From: Nilaparvata lugens
Taxonomy: Eukaryota > Arthropoda > Insecta > Hemiptera > Delphacidae
Reading direction: 5' to 3'
NCBI RefSeq assembly: GCF_014356525.2
Contig: NC_052506.1
Coordinates: forward strand, 33,683,917-33,747,916
DNA: 64,000 nucleotides
A model generated the notes under the pieces. That model ran no database searches. It had not been told where the DNA came from and saw only the letters and a list, made by a program, of their open reading frames with translations. Position 1 is the stretch's first letter. Each line of letters starts with the position of its first letter. A program made the position numbers and the translations under genes. Shown in pieces: positions 11,615 to 21,570 of the stretch.

Positions 11615-11637
11615 TTTTCTCAACTGTTAGTAGGCCT

Positions 11638-12120
11638 GCAGTAGCTTGGCAAGTTAGAACTATCAAACAGCCTACTGTAGAAATTTCACGTTTTCAAGCC
11701 CGATCTGCTAGGCTCCATTGTTGAAGTCTGTTGAGAGAAATATTGATGAGTTGCAATAGTTTTTTTAAAGTTGTTCAACAATTCAATTATTCATAAAGAA
11801 ATTAAAAAATAATAAATTCATAGAGAAATTAGAAGTTAATTTTACAAAAATAATACTAAAGGGTTTCAATGTTACCTAGGCTTGATTTAGACAGCCAATA
11901 TTTATGATGATTATTATTGATCGGCCGATAATTACATACTAGCAGGTAACCCGTGCTCCGCTATGGTCTAACTATAAACTTGACCTATTGAAATCTTGAA
12001 AAATTTAAAATAGGCCTAGGCCTATAACAATCCTTGGTAAATTAAGAATCAATATGCAAAATTTCCAGTTTGAATTGAAAAAAATAATAATTTCGAATTC
12101 ATGAAATTCCTATTCCTTAA
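11638..12120. other. NELF-B upstream region
   Basis: This stretch carries the presumed 5' UTR and promoter of NELF-B on the minus strand, ending at the duplicated first exon. No TATA box is convincing. The remainder is AT-rich, with no open frame or repeat that I recognise. Confidence 0.4.
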
Positions 12121-12400
12121 GCCAACTCTTTCCTTTATTTTATGATAGATGATTTATTAGTATCTTTGAATATGAATAACTTTTGAACGGTTTGAGATAT
12201 CAATGTGCGGTTTTCACTATTCATTTTCTCTTGTAATTCTGTATCCAATTCATGTATAATAAAAATGATCACCTTCCAATATGAAAAAATTAAGTTGGAT
12301 TCAAAATGGCCGTTCCAAGATGGTGGGCCAAAATTTTGATGCAAAAGAAAGTAGTTATTTCTATTTGAATAGGATCCCCAATCAGACCTATCGTCAAATT
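12121..12400. repeat. Interspersed repeat, uninterrupted copy
   Basis: The segment with AGTTGGATTCAAAATGGCCG, CCAAGATGG, GAAAGTAGTT and GAATAGGATCCCC is homologous in inverse orientation to 60740-62050. The copy there is split by a hAT element and this one is not, so it approximates the empty target site. No coding function is visible. Confidence 0.7.
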
Positions 12401-12789
12401 TTCCTTTTAAAAGAAATAATCAGCTGTTTCCATACTTTTCACCAACTCTGTATAGGCTATTTCAAGGTACCTAGAATACCTTGTATCTAGGTACATTGGG
12501 CAATTGTGTGGATATGGAAAAAGAAGATAATTATATAACGAAAGATATTTAGAAGATAGAAGAAGAATGAGAATATAGAAAATAAACATAACCAACAAAC
12601 ACGAAAATACAGGTAGCATCTACAAATGTTTATGCATGTCATAGCATAGTATTTCCTTCACGTTGGACACATTACTTAAAAAATCACAAATAGGAGATAA
12701 AATACATTCTAAAACAAGAATAAACTCCAATTTGAACAAATTTGTAGACCTTACACATAAGCTAGCATCTTCTAAACTTATAAATTATG

Positions 12790-15700
12790 TGTATTGACAA
12801 AGTGACAGGATGAGGAGTCAACAAGATAAAATGTCACCAGAAATGGAAAAAACTAAGTCAAACGAAAGTGATAACTGCATAAATATTCAAACAAGAAGTC
12901 AACACCAGTCTTTATGTAATATATGTCAACAAATAGTTAGTGATCAGGATGGGGCAGTGGCTTGCCACTGCAGTGAGGACATATGCTACCACACAAAATG
13001 TGTAGGCATTAGCGACCTAAAATATGACTTGATGAAGGCGGGACGATGCACCGAGCAAACATGGCTATGCGAAAGTTGTAGTAATCTCATCAACAACGAG
13101 GCTATGCAGATCTCGACAACGCTGAATAGAAGCAACGAGTCGACAAACGAAGAATGTAATACTTGTACACGCTGTAAACTCACAGCTAGAACAAATCAAA
13201 CTAGGCCAAGTCAAACTAATCAATTGGACGGAGTAATACCGATTTTATTAGCTGACATAAAGGAAATTAACAATGAAATCGACTACTGAGATCCGACAGG
13301 GACAGAATTTCAGATTCACTGGCTAGGAAGGCAGACGTCATTCATATACTGAAAAATATCATGCTGTATTTGAATTCTCCCAGGGCATCTATCCCGAGCC
13401 ATCATACCCCATCAGGAAGAAATTTGAAGAAGACAAACGAAGACAAACGATGCTGAATCCACTAAAAAGATAACTGGAGAAAGTAACGGGAAAACACAGA
13501 ATTTCATTATAACCGTCCATATAAGTGATAGCGGAAATAATCCCTGCCCACCGGCTCATATGATTGTTGTTTTGACAAAAAAGTCCTATCCAGACAAACA
13601 AAGGACAAACTGACCTACATGATACACCCGACGAAAACAGATGAGAGGCTACCGTTAACACAGCTTGAGGAAAATTCACAGCTGTCTGAGAAGCAGAAGA
13701 GTGATGCACCACTGATAATAGAGGACTCTTTGTTTTCAGAACACGGCCTACGACTTGATGAGCTATTGAGCACACATATTCCTGGCTACACACTCGTTAC
13801 CAAATTTTGTCGAACTGTATATAATTATGTGGGGAGGCATAGCATTGTATAAAAATCTTAACTACAAGAATAAGAGAGATCGTATTCGATGGACCTCAGA
13901 AGCCAACAGAGAAAATCTTTGAGACAATAGCAGCTGAAGTCTAACTTAAGGAACAGAATCTAGTATTAGTAGGTTCCTATAGATCATCTGATCCTAGAAC
14001 AGAAATGGAATACTTGAATAGGTTAGTAGAATGTGTACTGTAAAAATACTCAGGAAAGAAATGCCGCATAGTACTACTAGGAGATACGAATATAGACATA
14101 CTGAAAACAGATAATAAAAGCTATAAAGATTTAAATAACTTGATAAAACAGCACGACTGCTACATATATGACATACCGGTTACTAGAAAAATTCAGACAC
14201 AAGTATGGATGGGTAATACCTTAATATACCTATCGGAAAAGTAAAAGCAACAGCATACCCAAACTTAATCTCAGATCATCACTCCATACTATGTGACATA
14301 AAATATAAAGTTGAACATCAAACAGCCACTTATAAGTATGTCAGAAACTACTCAAAAGCAAATCTAAACAAACTAAAACTGCAACTAGGCCTTGTAAATT
14401 GGAAACCAGTAACTACGACTCATCTTGTGGAAGACGAACTTAATCATTTTCAAAGAATAATGCGCTTAAGCATAAATGAAACTATGCCAAGAGAACCTAA
14501 GAAGATTAACACAACAAAAAACAACATTTTGGGGATGAAGGAACCACAAAACTGAAAGATGCTACAATGCAAGCATATGATAAGTATATTCTCACAGACC
14601 GAATGGAAGACAAGGAACAATATTTGAAAATAAAAAATCTTATGACCTGGATGTAAAAAACAAAAGGCAACTGCAATAAAAAACAAAAATACAACAGGCA
14701 GAAAATAAAACTAGTCTTGTGGAGCGATAAATGAGGAAAGGAAAAAATATAAAAATGTTAGAAATGACAACCTCTACTTAACTGTGCAAGATCAAAAAAT
14801 CACAGATCCCTTTCAAACTGGCAACATCTTAAACGCAGGCTTCACGCAGCCAATAACAGAATTGAATGGACATGATAATACTCCCAAAAATCTGTAATTG
14901 ACAGAGAATGCTCAAACATTCAACCACTTTGATGATGTAACTGACACAGAGTTATCCAAGATTCTTAGAAGACTAAAACCAAACAACTCTTCAGGTCACG
15001 ACGAAATTACAGAGAAAATCATAAGGTACTGTGAGGATGAAATTAGAGACCCACTGTTGCACATAGTTAACGCATCATTTGAACAAGCAGTATTTTCACA
15101 AAGATTAAAGATAGGCAAGACCTACCCCAAATTTAAAACAGGTGACCATACTGATCCAAAAAACCACAGACCCATAGCAAATCTTCCCATTGTATCCAAT
15201 ATTATAGAGCGGGCGGCGTACAATCAATTGATTTCATATCTGGAGACATATGGGTTATTGTTTACGAGCCAGAATGGATTCCGAAAAAATCAAAGTACAG
15301 CTACAGCGATTTCCGAACTCTGTAATGAGGTGTGTCTCAGGACTGTTTATCGATCTCCGGAAAGCATTTGATGTACTCAATTGGAAAATACTCAAAACAA
15401 AACTAAGAAAAATGAAGGCGGAGCACTCAAGTAGATTGAAGACTACCTCCAACATAGAAAACAATATGTAAAGCTGAATTTCCAAAGACAAAATCAAATA
15501 ATCACTTTCAAATCAACAACACGCTCAGTCAAAAGGGGGAGTACCACAAGGGTCAATCTTAGGACTGCTGCTCTTTCTTATATACCGTACATAAATGATT
15601 TTCCGGGAAAATTACAAGAAAACAAGAAGTGCATCTTATTAAATTTGCAGACGACACAACTATACTACTTACCACAAAAAGAAAGGAAAATCGAAGCAAT

Positions 15701-16210
15701 ATATAGTTGACTCAATTCTTACTGAAGCTGCCTCGATATACAATAGAATGAAACTGGTCATAAACAATGAAAAGACAGTAAACATAAACTTCACCCCAAT
15801 AAACCAAACCCAGGATGAACCACAGAATAGTAATATACAAACAGTGGAAAGCACAAAGTTCCTTGGTGTAATTATCGACAGTCATCTGTCCTGGAGGCAA
15901 CACACGGACTATTTATGTAGAGAAACTCTCCTCTGCAAAATAAGTCATCCGCAGAATTAGAAACATTGCTGGTGAGAAGACAGCACTGATTTCATATCAC
16001 TCATTATTTGTGTCACACCCAAGATATGGCATCGTCGCCTGGGAATCATCAGCACAGGACAATCTAGAGAGAGTATCAAAAATACAAACGAGAGCAGTGC
16101 GAATCCTACTAAGAGCAAACTACATAGAACACTGTACTTTGGTACGACAGAGACCAAGTCAGGTCTACAACAGTCACTCCAGATATCTGGTCATAACTAA
16201 GACGTAACTC
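12790..16210 (+). pseudogene. Decayed LINE with PHD-finger ORF1, endonuclease and RT
   Basis: ORF1 starts at ATG 12810 and stays open to 13289 (159 aa). It contains a PHD-like Cys-His cluster, LCNICQQIV...CYHTKCVGI...WLCESC, at residues about 35-90, typical of ORF1 proteins of the CR1/L2 LINE group. After a frameshift, endonuclease pieces follow, including HIPGYTLVTKF and LLGDTNIDIL near 14070-14105. RT then covers 14898-15371 (KPNNSSGHDEI, NHRPIANLPI, SQNGFRKNQST), FIDLRKAFDVLNWK at about 15348, VPQGSILG at about 15540, and FLGVIIDSHLSW at about 15860. At least six frameshifts or stops make it inactive. No esterase domain is evident in the short ORF1. It is intergenic between NELF-B and the piggyBac copy. 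Confidence 0.9.
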
Positions 16211-16544
16211 ACAGTGTATGATTAAATTTTGTTTAAAAAATCATAAATTGAAAACAGATATTAAAAACATTATTATTTGTACCTAACACCTTGAAATTAA
16301 AAATGCAGTATCAATAACTTGGTTAGGTGGTATAATGCCTTCTTTTGTTTTACCTGATTTTATTTAGTCACCGGTCAACAAATCGACGAAAAAGGTCCTC
16401 TCTAGCTGAAAAGTAATTGAAATGTCAATCGTTTAAAAAAATAGTAAATTGTTATCAGTTTATTTTAAATTCCTAGTTATAAATAAGATTTACAGAGGTT
16501 AGCTCCGTTGTTTCCAAACGATAAACGAAAACACAGTCTAGTCG

Positions 16545-16622
16545 ATTATTTATATATCGATACTTCAATATGATCGATACTTATTGCTACTCTATCGATA
16601 GTTACGATAATAATCGATGTCT
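16545..16622. promoter_or_regulatory. Cluster of TATCGATA/ATCGAT motifs
   Basis: Four ATCGAT cores occur in 64 bases: TATCGATA at 16555-16562, ATCGATA at 16573-16579, TATCGATA at 16593-16600 and ATCGAT at 16613-16618. TATCGATA is the DRE bound by DREF and related factors (including BEAF-type insulator proteins) in Drosophila. No start codon for a host gene lies immediately next to it, so a promoter or boundary role is only inferred. Confidence 0.4.
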
Positions 16623-17227
16623 AATGGTAAACAGCCGCGTTGTTTGAATACTTCTACACCATTGAAAAATAATGTTTAAAATGAGTATTAAAATAATGTT
16701 AAGAGTATTAAAATTTTGTTGTTTAGAAATTATCACTTGGATTTTAAACTAATGCCTTTATTTCACTGTTAGTCCAGACGAATGGTCATTTTTCAAGATG
16801 TAGGTAGCCCCAAAAGAATAGGCTATTTTTCTCGACCAATTTTTTTTCCAAAAAATTATGTATTTCCTATTAATATAGCTAGATATATCTTTAATAAACA
16901 CTATTTCATCAATTTGGGAACAGTGGGCATAAAAGGGGTGATAAAGTTATAGAGTACATTTTTATTTCAAATATGATTGAAAATTAGGTTGAAAATCACT
17001 TGAACACTCATATTATTTTGATTGAATGTTAAAATATTTATTGAAAAATTGTTGATTACAGTAAGAAGATTGGATTACAAAAAAATTGATAAAATACAGA
17101 GTGAGCATAAAGTCTTGCCCTGATTTTAAAATTTTATTACAGTACAGAATAACCGTTTGACATATCAATTTGTATCTGGGGCTGTTACATAGGTTAGTGT
17201 TAGTAGTTTTTTTTAATATCACTTAAG

Positions 17228-17475
17228 TTAGTAAACTTCAACGTGTGCCCCCTTGGTAGCCCGGAGAATGTCGAATCCAGTTCTTACCAGGTGTTTTGTA
17301 ACATGACTGTGTTCTGTCACAGTACCCACAGCAGCTTGTATCCTAGAATTCAATTCGTCGATGTCAGCAGCTGGTGTGGCAAAGACTCTGTCCTTGATAT
17401 ATCCCCATAAAGAAAGTCAAGGGGAGTAATGTCTGGAGAGCGGGATGGCCAGGGTGTTGGACCACCTGGTGCGGG
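17228..17475 (-). pseudogene. C-terminal fragment of Tc1/mariner transposase (DD41D type)
   Basis: The minus strand reads TPWPSRSPDITPLDF (third catalytic Asp box), then after one frameshift KDRVFATPAADIDELNSRIQ and GFDILRATKGAHVEVY, ending in TAA at 17230-17228. It resembles the carboxyl end of the intact transposase at 37518-38597 but is diverged, so it is a different family member. The upstream part is cut off at about 17476, where a copy of the GTGTGGCGCACTCACAC repeat begins. Confidence 0.85.
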
Positions 17476-17545
17476 AACACTAGCGTCAGGTGATCAATTT
17501 TCATAACGGCAAGGAAAGTTGTGTGAGTGCGCCACACCAGATTTT
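17476..17545. repeat. End of dispersed repeat (GGTGTGGCGCACTCACAC family), copy 1
   Basis: GGAACACTAGCGTCAGGTGA, TCATAACGGCAAGGAAA and GTGCGCCACACCAGATTTTT recur at 30164-30235 (inverse strand) and 31204-31285. Only one terminus is present here. It abuts the broken mariner fragment and probably truncated it. Confidence 0.85.
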
Positions 17546-17839
17546 TTCGTTGTTGTTTATAGATCTTGTTTTCACTGGATTTATTACCAATGTATTCCTA
17601 TATAACTTTAAAGTGTAATATTTTTTAGCTACTTCTGCATGTCGCAAGTAATGTTTTTTGAGCTTTTGAATGTCCTCAGACAACATATAGTTAAACTGAA
17701 CAAAACTTATCACCGTGCGATTGAGCCATTAAATCCGAACGGAGCCGTCGGCTTCAATGCTCCTCTCGGAATTCCTGACGGCATTTCCGATCTACGATGC
17801 GGATAGGTATGCGCACTCCAATTGAAAACAATGCATCAA

Positions 17840-19612
17840 ATCTAATCGTCCGATGCGTGCCGTCCGTCCGATGACGATCTGTGTGCGCCTACCTTTACTC
17901 TCTTATCTACAGCTCCCAAAGCTTGCACTAAGCGTGAAGGCCTACCCAAAGTCAATCTCTTGGAATATTTGTGTAAATATGTCATGCATATTTGGCGGGT
18001 GAAAGCAAAGAGGTCAAGTTGTTCTGGTTTGCTCTTAACCCATGTATGTAATTGCCAAGCATTGTTCATGGAAACATTGAGTGGGAAACTCAAAAGCTGC
18101 CAGTACCATTTATTACCTCTAATGTTGATCCTCATATTAGAAATGTTCTCATCCCATCTATCAACCACACCCATGTAAGTATTATATAAGTCACAAACAA
18201 GAAGGTTGATCGATGGAAATAATGATTTTTTTCAATGCCTGGCTATAGCGCTTGACTTTCCCATTTGGTTCAATACCTGCTTGGGAAGAGATGAAATTCA
18301 CTATAATTATTATTGTCATGGTACCTATTGGACTAATGTTATTCCAGAACTTTCATCTGTCAACTGATGCATTGATCCTCTACTTTTTTACGTAATATTT
18401 TTGCATCAATTATTGGAGCCCTCTCTACTCTATTTGACCTTATTGTGTCAGTACTGTTCACCCCTTTATCTTTCAAAGCCTCCACAAGTTTTATACTACT
18501 AAAAAAATGGTCAAAGAATGAATTGTAGTTTTTTACAGGAAGTTTATCTATCAAACTCATGACAACTGATCCTCCAACACCAAGCTCTGGGATTGTATTT
18601 CTAGTTTTTGCACCCTGGTAGAGGTTACCTTGTATGAAATAGCCCAACCGAGTGCAGAGGCTCCAGCACTTATAACCAAACCGTATCGGTTTACCATGCA
18701 TGTGCTGTTTAGCCCCATGCCTCCCCAAAAAATGAATCATTGATTCATCGACACATAAATTTGTTTCACCAATGAAATATTTGAGCCACCTCTCATTCAA
18801 CATTTTCCACAAGGGAGAAATTTTGGAAAAACGATCATTCTTATCCAAGTTATTGTTATCACATATATGGAGATAATGTCTTATTTGTGAAAATCTATTC
18901 CTTGACATGGCCCCACTAATGGCACTGTTATGGGCATCAGGACTTTGCTCCCAATACATACGCCTCCTTGATACCTGACAATAACCACTTACTAATAAAA
19001 TTGCAAGATAAACTCTACACTCTTCAGGACCAAAATTCAAATTTACCTCACCGTTTTAAAGAGCATAAAGATTAATGAAGTCACAAATATGATGTACAAC
19101 TTCATCATCATAAAAGAGTTCAAACAAATCAACTGGTTCACCATCTGACTCTTGTAACCACCTTGGCAATTGAAACTATTTCTCTTGAATAGCTTTGATA
19201 TCCTTCTCGACCCAATGATAGATTTTCTATGTCTTCTGTGAAGTACTAGCTGTTTTACCTGTTGACTGTGATGAATCCTTACAGAAGGTCCAGCCCGGGG
19301 ATTCCGAGAAGGTCCAGCCCGAAAGTTTTGAGATGGATCAGCCTGTAATTTTGGGGAGGTTACAGCTTCTACAGCAGGTTGTTGTTCAGAAGAGATGATC
19401 TCAGTTCTAATACCGTCCTCTGTGACTCTCCTCATGGAAGCTTCAGCATGGGATAGAAGTTGCTTCTTTGACAAGTGGTCAATATCTACTTCATCTTCTT
19501 CACCACTGTCACCTTCTGAGAGAATATCCTCGGGAGGGATAAGTGTAATAAGTGCATCCAGAATATCATCATCTTGGGCCAAAATCTCCTCAATTTTGAA
19601 TAATGAGAGCCT
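17840..19612 (-). pseudogene. piggyBac-family transposase, broken
   Basis: Three minus-strand blocks form one transposase. 19612-19043 is an acidic N-terminal region (LAQDDDILDALITLIPPEDI, EGDSGEEDEVDIDHLSKKQ). 19040-18360 is the DDE core, with LCVDESMIHFLGRHGAKQHM bearing the first catalytic Asp and NSFFDHFFSSIKLVEAL bearing the second. 18360-17842 is the C-terminal part with NGKVKRYSQALKK and MGVVDRWDENISNMRINIRG. The expected third Asp in RWNDN is replaced (WNN near 18330). Frameshifts at about 19042, 18360 and 18215 separate the blocks, and the cysteine-rich tail is not recognisable. A TTGTTGCAG acceptor at about 19613 hints at a spliced 5' exon. It is inactive as a transposase. Confidence 0.9.
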
Positions 19613-19649
19613 GCAACAAAAAAAAACTTTTTAGAACACCATCCCATTC

Positions 19650-20048
19650 ATGCCCACTGTTCCCATTTGGGAACATCATATTTCAAATGACTGTGCATGG
19701 AAAATATAATGAAAATTTATAGAACTGGCTCTTGTAATTGTTAGAGACATACATTGAGAATAATTGAGCATAAAAAATAGCAATTTTTACATGAATAGAG
19801 AAAAAATATAGCCTACCTTTCATTTGATGACATGACGCAGCAAAACGTATAACCTTCAATGTGCTTGTACTCACATACTGACGGCCTGATACAACAATGC
19901 TGGAAAATGGTGGACATTGATGGTGGATGTCCCCAGTGATGCCAACATAACATATTTGATTCGTAAAATTTCCCTTTTTATCAGTATTATTGGAGCTACA
20001 ACAATAATAATGACTTGTTCCCATTTGGGATCAGTGGGCACAAATTAA
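19650..20048. other. Putative 5' flank of the piggyBac copy, with inverted motif pair
   Basis: A near-palindromic 25-base motif (TGCCCACTG, then TCCCA, then TGGGAACA) lies at 19651-19675 and, inverted, at 20016-20040. A shorter third copy is at 16913-16929, beyond the other end of the transposase. A TTAA lies at 20045-20048 and another at 16891-16894, the target type of piggyBac. These might bound the element, but the sequences next to the two TTAAs are not clean inverted repeats. A donor-like GTAGGC at about 19815 could start an intron ending at 19613. Confidence 0.4.
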
Positions 20049-20089
20049 AAAAATACAAATAGGCTACAGGTATAGAAGTGAGGTGACTG

Positions 20090-20350
20090 TTATAATAACA
20101 GTGGAGGAAGATGGGAGGATAACGTTGCCGAACCTCTGTCTTGTCAATGCCTTCTATAGACGGTAGCTGATACAGGTTTATTAGTGTAATATTAACTGTC
20201 CATCCTCGTTTAAAATAATCAATTATATTTTATTAAGCAATAAATAGCGAAATTATGTATTTTTTTATTAAAAATTAAATTATATTTCTCAATAATTTCA
20301 TAATGAATCAACACTAGTGACCCCCTGGGTTGAAGAGCTCGCTCATGAAC
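20090..20350. repeat. Dispersed non-coding repeat copies
   Basis: 20100-20290 resembles 5160-5610 (GATAACGTTGCC, ATATTAACTGTCCATCC, TTTAAAATAA). 20312-20349 (ACTAGTGACCCCCTGGGTTG, then AGAGCTCGCTCATGAACT) recurs almost exactly at 60566-60603. The second motif is probably the end of another interspersed repeat. The adjoining short frame (to 20562) shows no recognisable protein. Confidence 0.55.
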
Positions 20351-20967
20351 TAAAATTTGATAATGATAAGCCAGAGGCCGGTTTTACACCTACAAACCTC
20401 CACATTTTGGGACTTTTTGCATTCTATCTCTTCTCGAAAACTTTGAGTTTTTTGAGAAAAAACATTGCCAACATAACCCTAATTGAAGGAAATAGAATAT
20501 CAAATAAATTGAGTGGTGCCGCAGTATTTACAATTCGTGGTTTTGGAGACTCAGGTTTTTAAAAAAGGAGTAGGCCTAGTCAAGATTTTTTGAAAATTCT
20601 GGTAAACTTGGTACTTACTCTTTACTCTTTTACTATATACTGATGGTGTTGGCTTATTTTCCAACATTTGGGGTAAGAGGAATAGCCTACTTGAAAAAAT
20701 AGAAAACCATGTCCTACAGCCAAAATAGATTTTTCCGGTGAAGCTGCTTGGCTTGATCCTGGATAGGAGTTGTGAAGCAGTCATTTATAGAGTATAGAGA
20801 CTGTTTGCTGTTGGCTGAGTAGGGTAGCCTCCCTATTTAGAGGGCTGACAGGTAGTGTTCCCATGCACTCAGATGCATTTCAGAGCATCCTGTTGTAAGG
20901 CCTATAATGGAGCTCGGATGTTGAACGAGTGCTGCGTATGCAGGAGAAAAAATTGCGGGGATACTTA

Positions 20968-21082
20968 GGCCCGGTTGCACAAAAGCCGGTTAAATTTTAA
21001 TCGTGATTAATTTCACGAGAACCAATCAGAGAAGGCCTTTGTGATAAGACGATTCAAATTTAACCGGCCTTTTGTTCTCTAT
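20968..21082. mobile_element. Short MITE (GGCCCGGTTGCACAAAAGCC type)
   Basis: The left end GGCCCGGTTGCACAAAAGCC continues as GGTTAAAT and is mirrored by ATTTAACCGGCCTTTTGT at 21058-21075. The outermost bases of the right end have decayed. A TTA precedes the left end. This end sequence is common in insect MITEs of roughly 100-130 bp. Confidence 0.75.
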
Positions 21083-21334
21083 ATTTTTCATTCTCTTTGC
21101 AGGACCCATGCGAATATGTAGATGAGCTTGCCACCAAGCAGAGATTTTATGCCTATGATACAATCTAATCAGAGGCTGAGCAGGACACGAACTTATCAAC
21201 AAGACTTAAATACAGTAGCAGCAAGAGTCCTGCCGGCCTGGCGATTTCAGGGCGCGCTACTGAGGAGAACCCATTGTGATCTTTGCCGTGGCCTTGATGT
21301 TTTTGTAATCACATTATGAATTATTATGCCAGCT

Positions 21335-21570
21335 GAAAAAAATGGACAACACTGTTGCCAATTCTCTGCCTCGTTACTGCCTAGAAAATAGCTGATCATT
21401 CTTGTTGAAAATATTCAATTATATTTTATTCGTAAAAAATGGGGTTTCAATGATTAAGGTAATGATACATTTTTATCTGCTTTGTCGAATAATTGACAAG
21501 GATAACAACACCAATCATAAAGTGGACCTTACTATAAGGCAGGCGACCCTAGTGTAATGAGCGCAATAAG
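21335..21570. repeat. Dispersed non-coding repeat, further copy
   Basis: GTTGCCAATTCTCTGCC, GATAACAACACCA and GTGGACCTTACTA parallel 5160-5610 and the copy near 20100. No coding potential. Confidence 0.5.

Larger units (their letters stand above)
11135..11637 (-). repeat. Perfect 247-bp tandem duplication containing NELF-B exon 1
   Basis: 11135-11381 and 11391-11637 are identical base for base, separated by 9 bp. Each unit has the end of intron 1, the 114-bp coding exon, its start codon and about 23 bp of 5' UTR. Perfect identity including intron sequence points to a very recent event or to an assembly artefact. Confidence 0.95.

Noticed and set aside
19815..20024. Possible THAP-like cysteine cluster in MGTSHYYCCSSNN frame
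   Set aside because: The spacing of Cys and His does not fit the THAP consensus convincingly, and its splice phase does not match the piggyBac frame.
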